Source of the DNA: Druceiella hillmani
Lineage: Eukaryota; Arthropoda; Insecta; Lepidoptera; Hepialidae
Reading direction: 5' to 3'
DNA: 64,000 nucleotides
NCBI GenBank assembly: GCA_039881145.1
Contig: JAYKKI010000007.1
Coordinates: 37,404,501 to 37,468,500 of the forward strand
A program made the position numbers and the translations under genes. This document shows, in pieces, positions 27,897 to 39,660 of the stretch. A model generated the notes under the pieces. The model was given only the letters and a program-made list of their open reading frames with translations, searched no databases and had not been told where the DNA came from. Every line of letters begins with the position of its first letter. The stretch's first letter is position 1.

Positions 27897-29472
27897 AAGA
27901 GTTTGTAATACTTTATTACAATGTTATTAATAGATTGTTAACAAAGAGTAAAAAGTAATCAAATATTTGACTTCCACTGCGTGAGTTATAAGAATTTGCT
28001 ACAAGAGTCTAACAAAAAGTCCGCGTTAAACGCACGGTTCATAATAGTGAAATTTTATAATTCTATATGTATGAATAAAATTTATCAGGATTCTATATAT
28101 AAGATAACTTCAGGAGTATTAATTTTTTTTATTTATCATTCGAAAGCGTCATATTTGAGAAATATTTGAATAAAACTTAGAATATAAACTTAGTGTTATT
28201 AAAATGACGTGTTATATTTTTGTATATATGCATTTATTTGCAATTTTTTTTTCGCTAAGTGTAATATTTTTAAAGAACTTTAATTAATTTTTTTATTGCT
28301 GCCAAAACAATGTGTTGTATAGGTGCAGCACATTTCATATACACCATAATAGGAATCATTAATTTAACAAAAAAACACTATTTTAAAAGTTTTCATATCC
28401 CAGTTATCTTCATATTACAATATAGAATATAATATAAAAATATTTAAATTTAAAAAAAATTAAATATTATTTATCCATTTCATACTTGGATGCAAAGAAT
28501 AAGAATTTCAAAGACCTAATTAGGCAACGTTTCGTAAAAACCAGTATTTGTTTTCTATCACTTCTTTATAATAAAATACTATCATGCAGACCGAACTCAT
28601 AGATTCTCACCTAGACAGAGATTCATAAAATTCACGTACCTTGCTATTTCTAAAGATCGTTTATGATTAATTTCCCTGCCCCGGCTTTGCCTCAGCAAAC
28701 AGAGACTAAAATTGCTTTTTGTTTCATTTGTTTTTTTATATCAATATTTACGTACATTCATATAAATTTTACGTTTATTTCTATGAAAAAGTCTTAATAC
28801 AAACTTCATTTTCTCTAACTTCAGTTATTTCAAAATTCTCTAACTTCAGTTATTTTGAAATTCTCGTAAAATTATGTATTTCCATTTTCACAACTTTAAG
28901 GGTTGAAATGAATTCTTAGCGAGTAAAAATAATTTCTTAGCGAGTATTTAGAATTCACGGGAAATTTACCTTATAAATATTAAGTTTGTAGGCTTTTATG
29001 GTTTGAAGATTTCGTGATGTCTTGCCATTTTTTCTTTCATTTCTAAGGAAATTCAGGTTACAACTTGGTTTTTATATAGAGGTTGTGTTGGTGAAATAAA
29101 TCGCAGTTCACAAGTGCAATTATTAGAAACTGTATTTTGTTGAAAACCATAAATGGCATAAAATTATGTTATTAATAGAAATGTATCTATATAAATATAT
29201 CAGTCTTTTTCTCTAATACTATAACGTATTATTGTAGGTAAAAAAAACAGTATTTTCACGTCTTTAAAATTATATTAACTACCGCTCAATGAACCCAAAA
29301 AATTAAGCAAATCACGTACATAATTCATTTTTATTTTCCAAAAACACACAAATTAACAACCATAACTTTACATAATATATTCTATTAATATTATACTACA
29401 TGCAGTAAATATTGCAACATATTTTTTATAAATTTCTTAATTTTACCTAAATAATTATTTCAAATAAATTTA

Positions 29473-29642
29473 TTAGATGTCCCTAGGATTTATATTAATC
29501 CAAAATCCATCTGGCAAGGTAACTAAGAGTGTCGTCCTTGGTAAAACGATTGGGTTCATCGTTTTAGAACACGGTGTCAACTTGAAGTTTCTTATTAAAT
29601 AGAAGAGCATTATTTTCACCTCCATCAGTGCGAAACGCGAAC
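29473..29642 (-). pseudogene. Unit A P450 last exon
   Basis: Open, 170 bp, ending [14 protein letters not shown] and TAA at 29473-29475. Collinear with unit B. Confidence 0.87.
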
Positions 29643-29973
29643 CTGGCAAGTTAAACGTACTGTAGTTAAATTAGCACAAAATTGTGATTTAACTATAAAA
29701 TTTTATGATACTTTCTTTCGAAATATTTTTAATTTATAATTACATAACCTATTATGATATAATTATTGAAAAATCGTAACACAAAATAGAAAGTATTTCC
29801 GGAAAAATTAATATTTAAGCTAATATTCATAGAATAGGTTAAACAGCTTTCCAAGCGTGATTAGAGATTGTAATAAAATTAATTACTACCTTCAATTTAA
29901 GTATCAAAAATTTTAATTGGTACAGATGTCTTGAAAAACCGTACGTAATCATATTAAAATCTATATAACTTAC

Positions 29974-30142
29974 CAATACAGTTCCGCGGTCCTAAGCCGA
30001 ATGGCATGTACGTGAATGGATTGATCTTATATTTATTTTCAGATGAAAATCTTTCAGGAATAAACTTCTCAGGCTCGTCCCAGTATAGAGGATCATAATG
30101 CAGCGGTCTGACTGGTATCTTGCAAATTTTTCCTTTTTCGAT
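29974..30142 (-). pseudogene. Unit A P450 exon 9 (PERF and haem loop)
   Basis: Open, 169 bp: [20 protein letters not shown], then PERF and [10 protein letters not shown]. The donor is GTAAGT. Confidence 0.87.
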
Positions 30143-30487
30143 CTACGACAAAAATTTAGCAAGATTTTGTTTTAATTTTTTAAAATAATCATAGAAGGAA
30201 TAATTTATTTAAACAAAGTGTCCTAACTTAGGTTTTTTGTGTCGAATTGTTTTCAAATACTTGAAATACTTCCGTATTTCGATACCCTAAAATATTTTAC
30301 ATAAACGAAAAATAAAAATGCTTAATGCGTAAATATGATTGATGGTCAAGCTAAAGAGAGGCGATAATGTGACTGCTTAAATGTTTTACATTTAACAAGT
30401 CATATTCTTCACAAAGTTGTTCTTATCTATGTTGTTTCCGTATTAGGAAACTAGTACAAAAATTACAAAGGTCTCCTTGAAAATTTA

Positions 30488-30532
30488 CATGTACACGCAC
30501 ACACACACAGACACACACACACACACACACAC

Positions 30533-30585
<53 letters not shown>

Positions 30586-30591
30586 AATATA

Positions 30592-30650
<59 letters not shown>

Positions 30651-30730
30651 ATATATATGTATATAAATACATGTGTGTGTGTGCGTGCGTGCGTGTGTGT
30701 GTGTGTGTGTATGTGTATGTATATACACGT
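30488..30730. repeat. Large compound CA/TA/TG microsatellite in a unit A intron
   Basis: CA run, ~120 bp TA-rich run, then TG run, so the whole tract is roughly self-complementary. Minus-strand open frames here are artefacts. Confidence 0.93.
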
Positions 30731-30844
30731 ATGTACATAAATGAGCCACATTGGATTTATATTTTCAAAATGGCAGCAATTTTAATGGTACAAAATTAAT
30801 TTTACAACCAAAGGGAACAAATATACATTTTTAAAAAAAACTTT

Positions 30845-31040
30845 TCAAAAACTCATACATATGCAAATACGTACCCACGTACGCGCAAAAAATACGCGCA
30901 CGTTCACATTCTCGCGAACACACGCGCACATGCGCACACGCATATACGCGTTCACGCGTAAACGCGCACTGTCGCACACTCGCACACGGGCACACGCACA
31001 CACGCACAAACACACACACCCACACGCACGTACACACATT
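30845..31040. repeat. CACGCG-rich simple repeat
   Basis: Degenerate alternating purine-pyrimidine tract (ACACGCGCACATGCGCACAC and similar), unusually CpG-rich for this DNA. In the intron between exons 8 and 9 of unit A. Confidence 0.85.
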
Positions 31041-31302
31041 TTCCAAAATCAGACTATACAACGAAAGTAATAATTAAAGCATATAAATGATTATACAAAT
31101 GATTAGGTCGACCTAACTAATTAAAATATATCATTTGCAATTCCAAATGTTCTAATTGATACATCCGTCTGAGGTTTGGGAAAAAGTGCAGTTTCCCAAT
31201 CATGATATTGGATTAAAATAACATAAGTAAATGGTTAATATAATGTTCAGGATAAAAATGTTTATATGAGAAAACATTTTATTTCGAAAAATATGCACAT
31301 AC

Positions 31303-31400
31303 CACCATATCGGTCTTCTTGCCCTCCTTGTCGGGTATATTGTATGTCTTTACGCACAATCTGTCCAAGAATGGAACAGGAGCCCAGAGTCCTATGCATT
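31303..31400 (-). pseudogene. Unit A P450 exon 8 with broken ExxR
   Basis: Reads ECIGLWAPVPFLDRLCVKTY onward. The invariant Arg of the K-helix ExxR pair is Gly (GGA at 31390-31392). Length and splice sites match unit B. Confidence 0.87.
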
Positions 31401-31606
31401 CTGTAAGATAAACGTAGCTTTTACGAGAAGTAATGAAATTTGAAGACACAAAAAACTTAACAGAAATCTTTTAATTTTTATATATTTTTCTATTCATACT
31501 TTTCTCTTACCTTCTTGTGAAATTAGTTTTATTAATCTAAGTAAAAATTATTTACCTTAGATAATTTGAATTCACTTTATTTTTATTTATTTCAGTTACT
31601 TCCCAG

Positions 31607-31678
31607 TAGTAGAGATGGTGTTAAATCCGGCAAAGAAGAATAAGAATGCCTGAGAAGCCAGCTCGTCATCTGTCCATA
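31607..31678 (-). pseudogene. Unit A P450 exon 7, truncated by deletion
   Basis: Reads [20 protein letters not shown] then TIST, after which the match to unit B stops near 31607. The DNA continues with sequence matching unit B intron 7 near 58.07 kb. About 0.5 kb is missing (unit B ~58.07-58.60 kb), including two thirds of the exon and its donor. The AGxDT aspartate is Asn here. Confidence 0.88.
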
Positions 31679-31965
31679 CTAAAAGATATAGGAAGAAGTT
31701 AATATAAGTATTGAGATAGGTGCAAATCTTTAAGGCCGGTTATATAAATTCAATTTATTATCAGCGAAAATAATCTTTAAACTATCTACTAACATAGTAA
31801 ACGGAAATTAGTATTTTCAAGTTGTATTCAGCTATACTCTGCATATAAAAATCGAAACCTAAAGAAGCAAACAAGGTGACTTGACTTTTATTCGTATTTT
31901 ATTCGATTTTATTTCATGTAAAGTTCAATCGTTTTCCAGAATTACTATAAAAGAAAAGTACTGAC

Positions 31966-32058
31966 CTCGTTTTGACTGTCTTTTACAAATATCAGATTCT
32001 TCTAGTGTTGCGAATCCAGCATCGTCTATTGCTGCTTGTGTTTCATATTTCAGGTTAC
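31966..32058 (-). pseudogene. Unit A P450 exon 6 (G-I linker)
   Basis: 93 bp, open: [20 protein letters not shown] then ESDICKRQSKR. The donor is GTCAGT, a little weaker than GTGAGT in unit B. Confidence 0.85.
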
Positions 32059-32373
32059 CTGTAATTAATATATTAAGCTTAACTTTGAACATGTACATGA
32101 AATGGGAAAATTGGGAAATTAGGGCAGTTGTGTGATCTGATAGACCTAATGTTACCAGAACTGTGAGAAATACTATTAAAAATGTACTTCTACTTCCGCC
32201 CAAACCATTAAATTCTGATTCAAATAGCAAGTTGTTACTATTCATTATATATACGTAAGTATAAAGTCCATTACTATGTTTATGGATGAATAAATTTCGA
32301 GTGCATACTCTGACAAAAATATTCTAAGAAAATTGAATTACCAAAACGAAACGAAAATACCAAGACCACTCAC

Positions 32374-32509
32374 CTTTCTTTATTTCCATCAAAATATTGA
32401 TCATGTCCGGTCTAAATATCTTATTCTCTTCACGATACTTGACAGTTCTTTTATAGATTTTTAAAAAAAAATTCGTCATTTTTGGATTAAATACACTGAG
32501 TTTCATTTT
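32374..32509 (-). pseudogene. Unit A P450 exon 5
   Basis: 136 bp, open: KMKLSVFNPKMTNFFLKIYK to MEIKKG, with the same phases and donor (GTGAGT) as unit B. Confidence 0.85.
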
Positions 32510-32721
32510 CTAAAATATTAAAAAAACAATATATAATTAAATAAGTCACGATTATTTAATTAAGTCACGATATTTGTCACATTGTATTTTAAAAGCTGGT
32601 TAAAGGAACAACAAAATATTCAAATATAATTATGAGAAACAATATTTCGTTGAGAGAATTATTCAGAAATATTGTATAGTTTTCTTTAGTTTCACGAAGT
32701 TCATATTGTATTCCTTATACG

Positions 32722-32825
32722 TATGTATGCGTGGGTGTGTGTTTTTGTGTGTATTTTTGTTTACATAGATGCGTAAGTGAGTGTAGGTGTGCGTACTTAT
32801 GTGTTGGTGAGCTTTGCATGTGCCT
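32722..32825. repeat. TG-rich simple repeat, unit A intron 4
   Basis: TATGTATGCGTGGGTGTGTG and similar. The same tract occupies the same intron in unit B (59809-59930), so it predates the duplication. Confidence 0.82.
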
Positions 32826-32920
32826 ATATTTTGTTACCAAAAACACTTATAATTTTTGTAGCAATTAATTTTCAATTACTATTGACGTTTTTGGCCAGTT
32901 AGATATAATCATGGTCTTAC

Positions 32921-33120
32921 TGCTGCTATTATTGGCCAGTTTGATATAATTAGGCTCTTCACAAATTGCCAAAAGTTGAATGTGGTCATCTCCTTTCCAG
33001 TTACGAAAAATTAATTTTCCCTATCAACGAGCGAGTCTGTCTTGCATCCGAAGGCTGAGGTTGCAATAACATCGGTGGCAAACCGAGAGTAAACATCGTT
33101 AATCTCAATTTCCGGATGTT
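32921..33120 (-). pseudogene. Unit A P450 exon 4 with nonsense codon
   Basis: 200 bp, collinear with unit B. In-frame TAA at 33011-33013 after LVDREN, where unit B has AAG (Lys). Reading continues in the same frame after it ([16 protein letters not shown]). The acceptor region is GCTGAAAG and the donor GCA/GTAAGA. Confidence 0.88.
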
Positions 33121-34100
33121 CTTTCAGCGAAAAAGTTATATTCATAATATAAAGTGCATTAAATACTTAGCGCAAAGTTCAAACACCAACCATATATTTA
33201 ATATACGATTTTAAAAAATTAATTATTCTTAATTTATGTACTATGAAAGTAAACTCGTTCCTTAAGGCATTTGCCTGAAAAAAGCAGTGTCTTAAATCTA
33301 TCCAAATTCTATTAAAAATTGTTTTAATGTGACAAGTGTTCTTACCATTAAACAAATTATGTATATAACTGAGAAATTTAATTGACGTAGAGCAGTAGGT
33401 AAACATATAGTTGTTTTTAATTTTTTGTTGCATCTAAAGTACAATATATTATATGCTTGTTCGTATCCTATTTCAGATATATATTCGTAAAAAAGGGCTC
33501 AGCAAATTATCATTTATCACTATTAGCAAATCATGCTTTACGTATTCATTTTAATTCATCGTATCAAATAAACATACAAAATTTCTATAAAAGATTAGTT
33601 CGAATGTATGATAAATTTAAAAACAAGTAATGTATTGTGTTTTTAAATAACAAATATTTAATTTGAATAAAAATAAAATTTTAATTATGTTTTTAATTTG
33701 CAATATTAGAATCTTTATTTGATTCAACAGAAAAAAACAAAAGATAGAAAATAATCATCAGACGCCACGTAAAACAAATAACGCGTTATGAATTTCATTT
33801 CCTCCCAAATAAAAAGATTGAATTAATGTCACAATATTTATTACCAATCATTCTTCAACAAATTTGGATATGACAGAAAATGAAAAGGAAACTTAAAAAA
33901 CTAAAATTTAAAAAAAAATCTTAAATTAAAAGCCTATAATTAATTTCACAAATACCGAATTATAAATAAAAGTTGATGGTTTGAAAGAATCCTCGTTAAT
34001 TTTTAAAATAATAACATACGTAAAAGCTACTACCTGAACTAGAAACTGATGACATGATCAGTAAATGAAGGACACCCAAAGGAAATTTAATAAACATTTT

Positions 34101-34148
34101 AAATAAATTATTTTAAAACGCGCAATACGCGTTTAAAATAATTTATTT
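34101..34148. repeat. Inverted repeat in a unit A intron
   Basis: Arms of 21-22 bp (AAATAAATTATTTTAAAACG start; CGCGTTTAAAATAATTTATT end) with a 5-base loop and one bulge, centred on CGCGCAATACGCG. The equivalent unit B intron seems to lack it. Confidence 0.75.
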
Positions 34149-34266
34149 ATTTAGAAATGATTTCTAATAAATCATGAATTACGGGCTTTTTAATAAACTT
34201 TAATAAATTATAGGTGAAATATGACAGTATTGAAAGGAAAATCTTTTCAAAATCAAAACAACTTAC

Positions 34267-34413
34267 CGTCTTTAAATTTCTTACTGGCGGCTTCTTTCTT
34301 TAAATAATCCACCACTTGATGTCCACACTCCACAATGAATGGGAATATATTCCTCATTTTTGAACCTGTGAATGTTGGGCTCAATGTTGATCTCACATCT
34401 CGCCATTTATCGC
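34267..34413 (-). pseudogene. Unit A P450 exon 3 (helix C)
   Basis: 147 bp as in unit B, open: GDKWRDVRSTLSPTFTGSKM then ECGHQVVDYLKKEAASKKF. Splice sites kept. Confidence 0.85.
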
Positions 34414-34912
34414 CTGTTTAAAAAGATGATATTAAAAATGTTTGCAAAATTATTTATCAAAAAATTAATTCTTTTAAACCTGACGTTATTTTGGAAAATC
34501 TCATTAATTATTATAACCAAATCTTGGAAGTAAAACTTTTTTAGAGCTTAATAATGAAAATGGTAAGAAAATAAATTTACTGAAAAATATTTGAATATTT
34601 GCAGCCAATATTACAAAGAATAATAAAATGCTTGTACACTACCTTGAATATTGCAAAATGCTTAAACGTGACGTGCAATCCCATTATCATCCATGAGAAT
34701 AGTCGGAAAATGTCATTATTATTATTATTTAAGTTTAAGAAATAACAAGCAAAACAATTATCTCCTTGAAGTGTTATATTATACCTTGGTATCAAAAAAC
34801 ATTCATTTATTTTTACACTACAAAACTTTACATTATACCTAAACATATTAGATGTTGTAAAATTGTATAAAGCAAATGTGACAGATTTGATATGAAACTA
34901 AGCAGGTAATAC

Positions 34913-35085
34913 CTTTCGGGAAAAAGAGGCTATTGCTAAATATCGCATCGGTCTGACCAGGTTCTTCTAAGAAAAGGTTGGGATGATCGACGAAGTGATC
35001 AAAGTGCTTCACTGTGGTCTGTTTTAGAAGATCGGGGTCACGTATTGTATACATTGGGCTGAAGAACTCAAAGAATCCTACAATT
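34913..35085 (-). pseudogene. Unit A P450 exon 2
   Basis: Open and in frame: [20 protein letters not shown] onwards to SNSLFFPKG, the same length (173 bp) as in unit B. Acceptor TTGTAG and donor GTATTA are kept. Confidence 0.85.
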
Positions 35086-35099
35086 CTACAAGAATAGAA

Positions 35100-38000
35100 A
35101 TAATTTTGTTTAGGAAATTCCACAAGTCTAGCATACTATTAATAAAATATATAACTATTACTGATTTTAATATTAATATGATGAAATGCACAATTATAAT
35201 AAAATATTTCGAAATTTCTATCAATCTATATCTTTCAATTGATATCCTCATTCATACACAACATGAAAAATTTAAAAATCCTTCTATTTCCCCATTTGAA
35301 ATTTCTATATCTGTTCATATTTGTTATATACGTTTACCCCATTTAGTATTTCTATGTCTGTTTCTATTTGTGAATATTAAAATTTGAGACACCAGTTAGC
35401 CAAAATGGGCGTTTACAATGATTTTAATCTTTACGTGCGGTTTTATCGAGAGTCAATAGCTCGTGACTACTAATTAATATCGAATTATCTTTCATCTTTT
35501 GAAATGCACTTTGGTTTGTCTCATTGGTTTTTGGCTAAAAAAAAAAACACTTAAAAATATGACTACTAAAAGGTGAACAAGAATTTCATCAATATTGAAA
35601 AAAGTTGCTGCCTCCTCCCCTCTCCCTAATGCAATTACAGGTAAACAATCTACGGTGTAATTAATATTAATAACAGAGTTGAGTACCAATAACAAAAATT
35701 ACAATTAAGGGTTCAGTAGTGTTAGGGCCAGTTTATCGTAAACAACTATGCCTTAGAATACAAATATGTCTTTTTAATAAATCGTGAAAAACTATCGCAA
35801 TACACCGACGTTGTCGGGGTAACAAATGCGATATTTGTTGCTTGTATTAGATGATACTCTTTTACAGTCACTTCCCGACTATCTTTAAAATAATAACGCA
35901 TCATATATCGATTATTAAGAAATATCATTGTATTTCAGTAATTAGCCTCTAATAATAAAACGTAACATAAAATATTTATTCACATTTATGTTTCAATATC
36001 TTCTGTTCCATATTCATACGTGCGGTTGAAATAATTAAGAAGAGTTTTAAACTAAGATTATTTATAACTACTATTAATTATTGATTATTTTATAACTAGT
36101 TGTGCTTTCTTTATATAACATTATCAAGTGAAAAATATTAGTAGACGTGATGCCATTCATTAAAATAATATTAAAAATAATTTTTTTAAGAAAATGTACT
36201 TTCTCTTGAGACATCAAATTGCCATATGTTCTTTTTAGTTAGTCGATTCTAATAAAACAAACCACCTGAGATCCGATACAATCCATTAGTAAACATTTTA
36301 TCGAAATCCGTTTAGGCGTTCTTGCGTAATGCATGAACAAATCAAAAAGAATCATTCCAAAAACCATTTTTGTGTATTCTTCTCCTTTTGTAATGTTACC
36401 CAAAATATTTTTTACATAAATACATTCAATGCACAGACAGATCAATTCTACATTTTTATTATATTTACAGACAATTTAGTACGTAAGAATAATTGTTATA
36501 CGCCCTAATACTAAGTCCATAAAAAGAAATAAATTACGAACAATTACAATGCAATAAAAATTTTAAACAAGTCGATAAAAAAGTAAGCTTATAACGAAAA
36601 TACATAACATCGAAAATCGTATGTGTTGGAGACGCGTTCGGACTGCTCACTTAAGTGTTCATACCTCCCGCACCAATCCACATTTCACTTCTACGTATAA
36701 ACAGATTGAAAACTATATTGCGCCATATGAAATGCAGGTAGCGCAATCTATCGATGAACATCTATCATATATTTTTGTAATTACTACGCGTCGAACAGCT
36801 AAGAATTTCTTAGTTTTTGATACTATGTAAATTAATTTTTGCGAATATTAAATTTGCATATAATCGGATGAAGGTGAACTGATTCCGATAAAATAAAAAT
36901 ATTACATCAAGTAAATCCATATGTTATTAAAAACTTTAATTGAATACGTAGTTTTTATGTAATGCTTATTCAATCAAACAGGCAAAGGCTTAAAATATTT
37001 TGACCCCTAGGAAATTTTTCGTAAATATCAATATGCAGACCGGCAAATTCTATAATTGTATTATTTTAGTTATAATTCGAGTGTATTTGTTTGTCATTTT
37101 TTTACATAGCAAGCAAGTATTAGATCAATGAGTGATTTCTTGCACGTATATAATTGGAGTATCGGGAATAGTATAGGCTAATTTTCACACCTAGAAATCT
37201 CATTACTTTGGGGAAATTTTTGTTTGAAACGGAAAAATTACAAAGATGAAATATGGAAGCAAGGTAGTAACGGAGCAAGGAATTGAAGACATTTTTTGAA
37301 ACACTATATTTGTAATACAAAAAGTAATAAATTTACTCAATATAAACCCTAATTTAGAGTCTTAACTATAACATTGCTAATGGAATAAGTGTATTTGTTT
37401 GTCCTTTTTTTCAGGTGGCAATGGAACAATATAAGTTTTATATCCCGAAAAATCTCACTCCATATCAGTAATGTTCCTATATAAAACTCATAAAGTACAC
37501 AAACAGAATAACGAAGCAATCTCACAATAGAGCAACGGATGTTCTGAAATATTACATTCACAATATAACGAAGCAAGTGGATGTTCCCTTTAATATATAA
37601 TTTAGGGCGAAATTCTTTTTGTTTAGCCCTAGTTATACCGACATGAAAATGATATAAGTAGGGACAGAAACGGTATATATCTGTAACCTAAGTTATCATC
37701 GAAATTCTATTGAAACGCATTACGATAGAAATATTGACTACTTCTTCTTTTAAATTTACTCTGAAAGAATGTGTTAGTGCTTTTCATTCTTAAAATTATA
37801 ATGTATCTTAAAAAATTAAAATAGTTTATTTTTGTTTTTACATTTATATAATTTTGAAATAAATTCATTTCAGCGGAGTTTTGATTTTTGCGCTGTGCCC
37901 AATAGTTTGCGTGAAATTAAACAAAACGCAATGTGTGGCGTAATTCTATAGAAGTACCATAGTGTCTCTCACAACATATTCCATTATTTTAAAGTTTTAT

Positions 38001-38450
38001 ATAAGATATCCCATGAAGGTATAGTTGACAATTCTTGAACAATTTTTTTGAGAAACTTTTTGGGGCGGATACCTGAACTTTGTAGTGATATTAACTCAGC
38101 AGTTCATTGAAAAATATTCATATGGAAATTTTAGAAAGGAAAATAAAATACTAATTTTTTTTATTTCATTCATTACGTCGAAAATTGTTTGAAAAAACTG
38201 TACTACTATTTCTAAAGATACTGATGAAAAATGTAGTCCTTTCTTTATTTCTGAAACTAATAAAAATAAACTAGCAATAAAATAGGTCACTTGATGTTTG
38301 CTGGAATAATGCACCCATGTTTCACTATTTATAAGACATTTGCTATATATTTATGCCTTTAAAAATATACCACGCAATATTTTTAAATTACCTAAAGTAA
38401 TATTAATATTTGAATATAGTTTAATACAAATACTGAATAACCTTAAATGT
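35100..38450. other. Unit A first intron, proximal part
   Basis: AT-rich; contains the dispersed repeat at 36.2-36.8 kb, which was not seen in the shorter equivalent stretch of unit B. Otherwise nothing recognised. Confidence 0.55.
36231..36830. repeat. Dispersed repeat copy (possible retroelement relic)
   Basis: Similar to 45535-46227 in two stretches: a TTTTTAGTTAG start, then a middle with TTTTGTGTATTC, and a right part ending in CGTCGAACAGC-like sequence. It includes AAATCCGTTTAGGCGTTCTT, which resembles the 3' ends of common arthropod transposons. The open frames here look incidental. Confidence 0.55.
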
Positions 38451-38739
38451 CTATGATAGTTTAAGTACGTACAGGATAATTATAGTACGGGTTCTACTCA
38501 TACATAACAGGTTATATTTTACTTAGATTCACAAATTGTTTTTACGGATAAAAATAACTTTTTTCATATCGTTTATGCGCTTATAAGAGAGTGTGTATTG
38601 TAAATCTTCTAAATATTTTATATCACACTACCTTTAATTTTTAAAATAGGGTGAGTCCATTTTCAATTAAAAAATTTCAATGCAATGTTTTCGATTGACA
38701 TATTTGCGTGTGTTCCTTAAAAATGTATTTGTTCTATGT

Positions 38740-38935
38740 TTTTTCTTTTCAGTTAAAAACAGGCGAGCACAGGGCTAAGAAACCGTCTCCATGCCAGCTC
38801 TGCGCCGTCTGCCAATACTGCGTCGGTGCCGTTTCCATGCGGTGCAGCGGTACCAAAATCTTTTTGAAGATCTATCGTTCACGCGCCAATTATAGAATTC
38901 ATGTCAATAATTGAGCGATACTAAGTTCATCCTAA
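38740..38935. other. GC-rich island in the unit A first intron
   Basis: About 110 bp clearly richer in G+C than anything near it, containing GCCGTTTCCATGC and ending AATTCATGTCAATAATTGAG. It is preserved in copy B at 63840-63985. A plus-strand frame from 38708 passes a splice-acceptor-like TTTTCTTTTCAG but is not open in copy B. Function unknown. Confidence 0.6.
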
Positions 38936-39302
38936 ATGTTTGGGTAGTCAAACGAAGAGGTTCTTAGAGGTTTTGAAGTTTACACAAAATTAAATTTTAT
39001 ATTAATTTTTATTAACGTGAAACGCATATTCGGCTTAAACAGGTTATTTTCTTAAAAATAAAAGAGAAAATAGTGTAAACGTATTTCATTTCATTAAAAA
39101 TATTCATAATTTATTATTGTTAATACTTTCCTAAGGTTTTCAGAAAATTTTAAAATATTCGAAGTTTAATATAACATATTTTACTAGTTCAGTAATTCAA
39201 CTTTCAAAATTTGTGAATTAATCTTGGACTTTAGTTTGGAAAAATGTATTACTCATAGTTATTTTAAACAATTTTCTAAGAGATAATACTGCAACTGCAC
39301 AA

Positions 39303-39660
39303 GAATGAAAAGAAAGAAGCAAAGTATGTCTCTCTTTCTGGAATTTTATTTCCTTTTGTAGTTATTTTTACAAGTATGAAAAGAGTGAAGCAATGTATGT
39401 CTCTCGTTCTGGAATTTTATTTTCTTTTAGAGTTATTTTTATTAGAATGAAAAGAGTGGAGCAAAGTATGTATTTCTTTCTGAAATTTATTTTCTTTTAT
39501 AGTTACTTTTACAAGTATGAAAAGAGTGAAGCTATGTATGTCTCTCTTTCCGGAATTTTCTTTTCTTTTATAATTATTTTTAGTAGAATGAAAAAGTGAG
39601 TAAATATATAATTCTTTCTGGAATTTTATTTTCTTTTATAGCTATTTCTACAAGTAATGA
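39303..39660. repeat. ~71 bp tandem repeat, five copies
   Basis: Copies start at 39303, 39374, 39445, 39515 and 39586. Alternating starts (GTATGAAAAG and GAATGAAAAG, after ACAA or TTAG) suggest a higher-order dimer of ~142 bp. The plus-strand frame at 39393-39599 is a repeat artefact. Confidence 0.88.

Larger units (their letters stand above)
27078..38935. repeat. Segmental duplication, copy A
   Basis: Non-coding sequence as well as P450 exons is shared with 49383-63985. Matching blocks include 27078-27815 with 49383-50075, 27975-28990 with 53425-54240, the exon/intron region 29473-35085 with 54835-62314, and 38460-38935 with 63440-63985. Offsets are about 22 kb at the left and 25 kb elsewhere because copy B carries extra DNA. 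Confidence 0.85.

Noticed and set aside
30423..31070. Several open frames of Ile-Tyr, Thr-His or Cys-Val repeats on both strands
   Set aside because: They follow CA/TA/TG and CACGCG simple repeats; no coding character.
39393..39599. 68-codon plus-strand frame of repeated MKR/FSF segments
   Set aside because: Created by the 71 bp tandem repeat, whose unit happens not to contain a stop in one frame.
39303..39660. Possible CRISPR-like array
   Set aside because: Direct tandem units with no unique spacers, in a eukaryotic genome.
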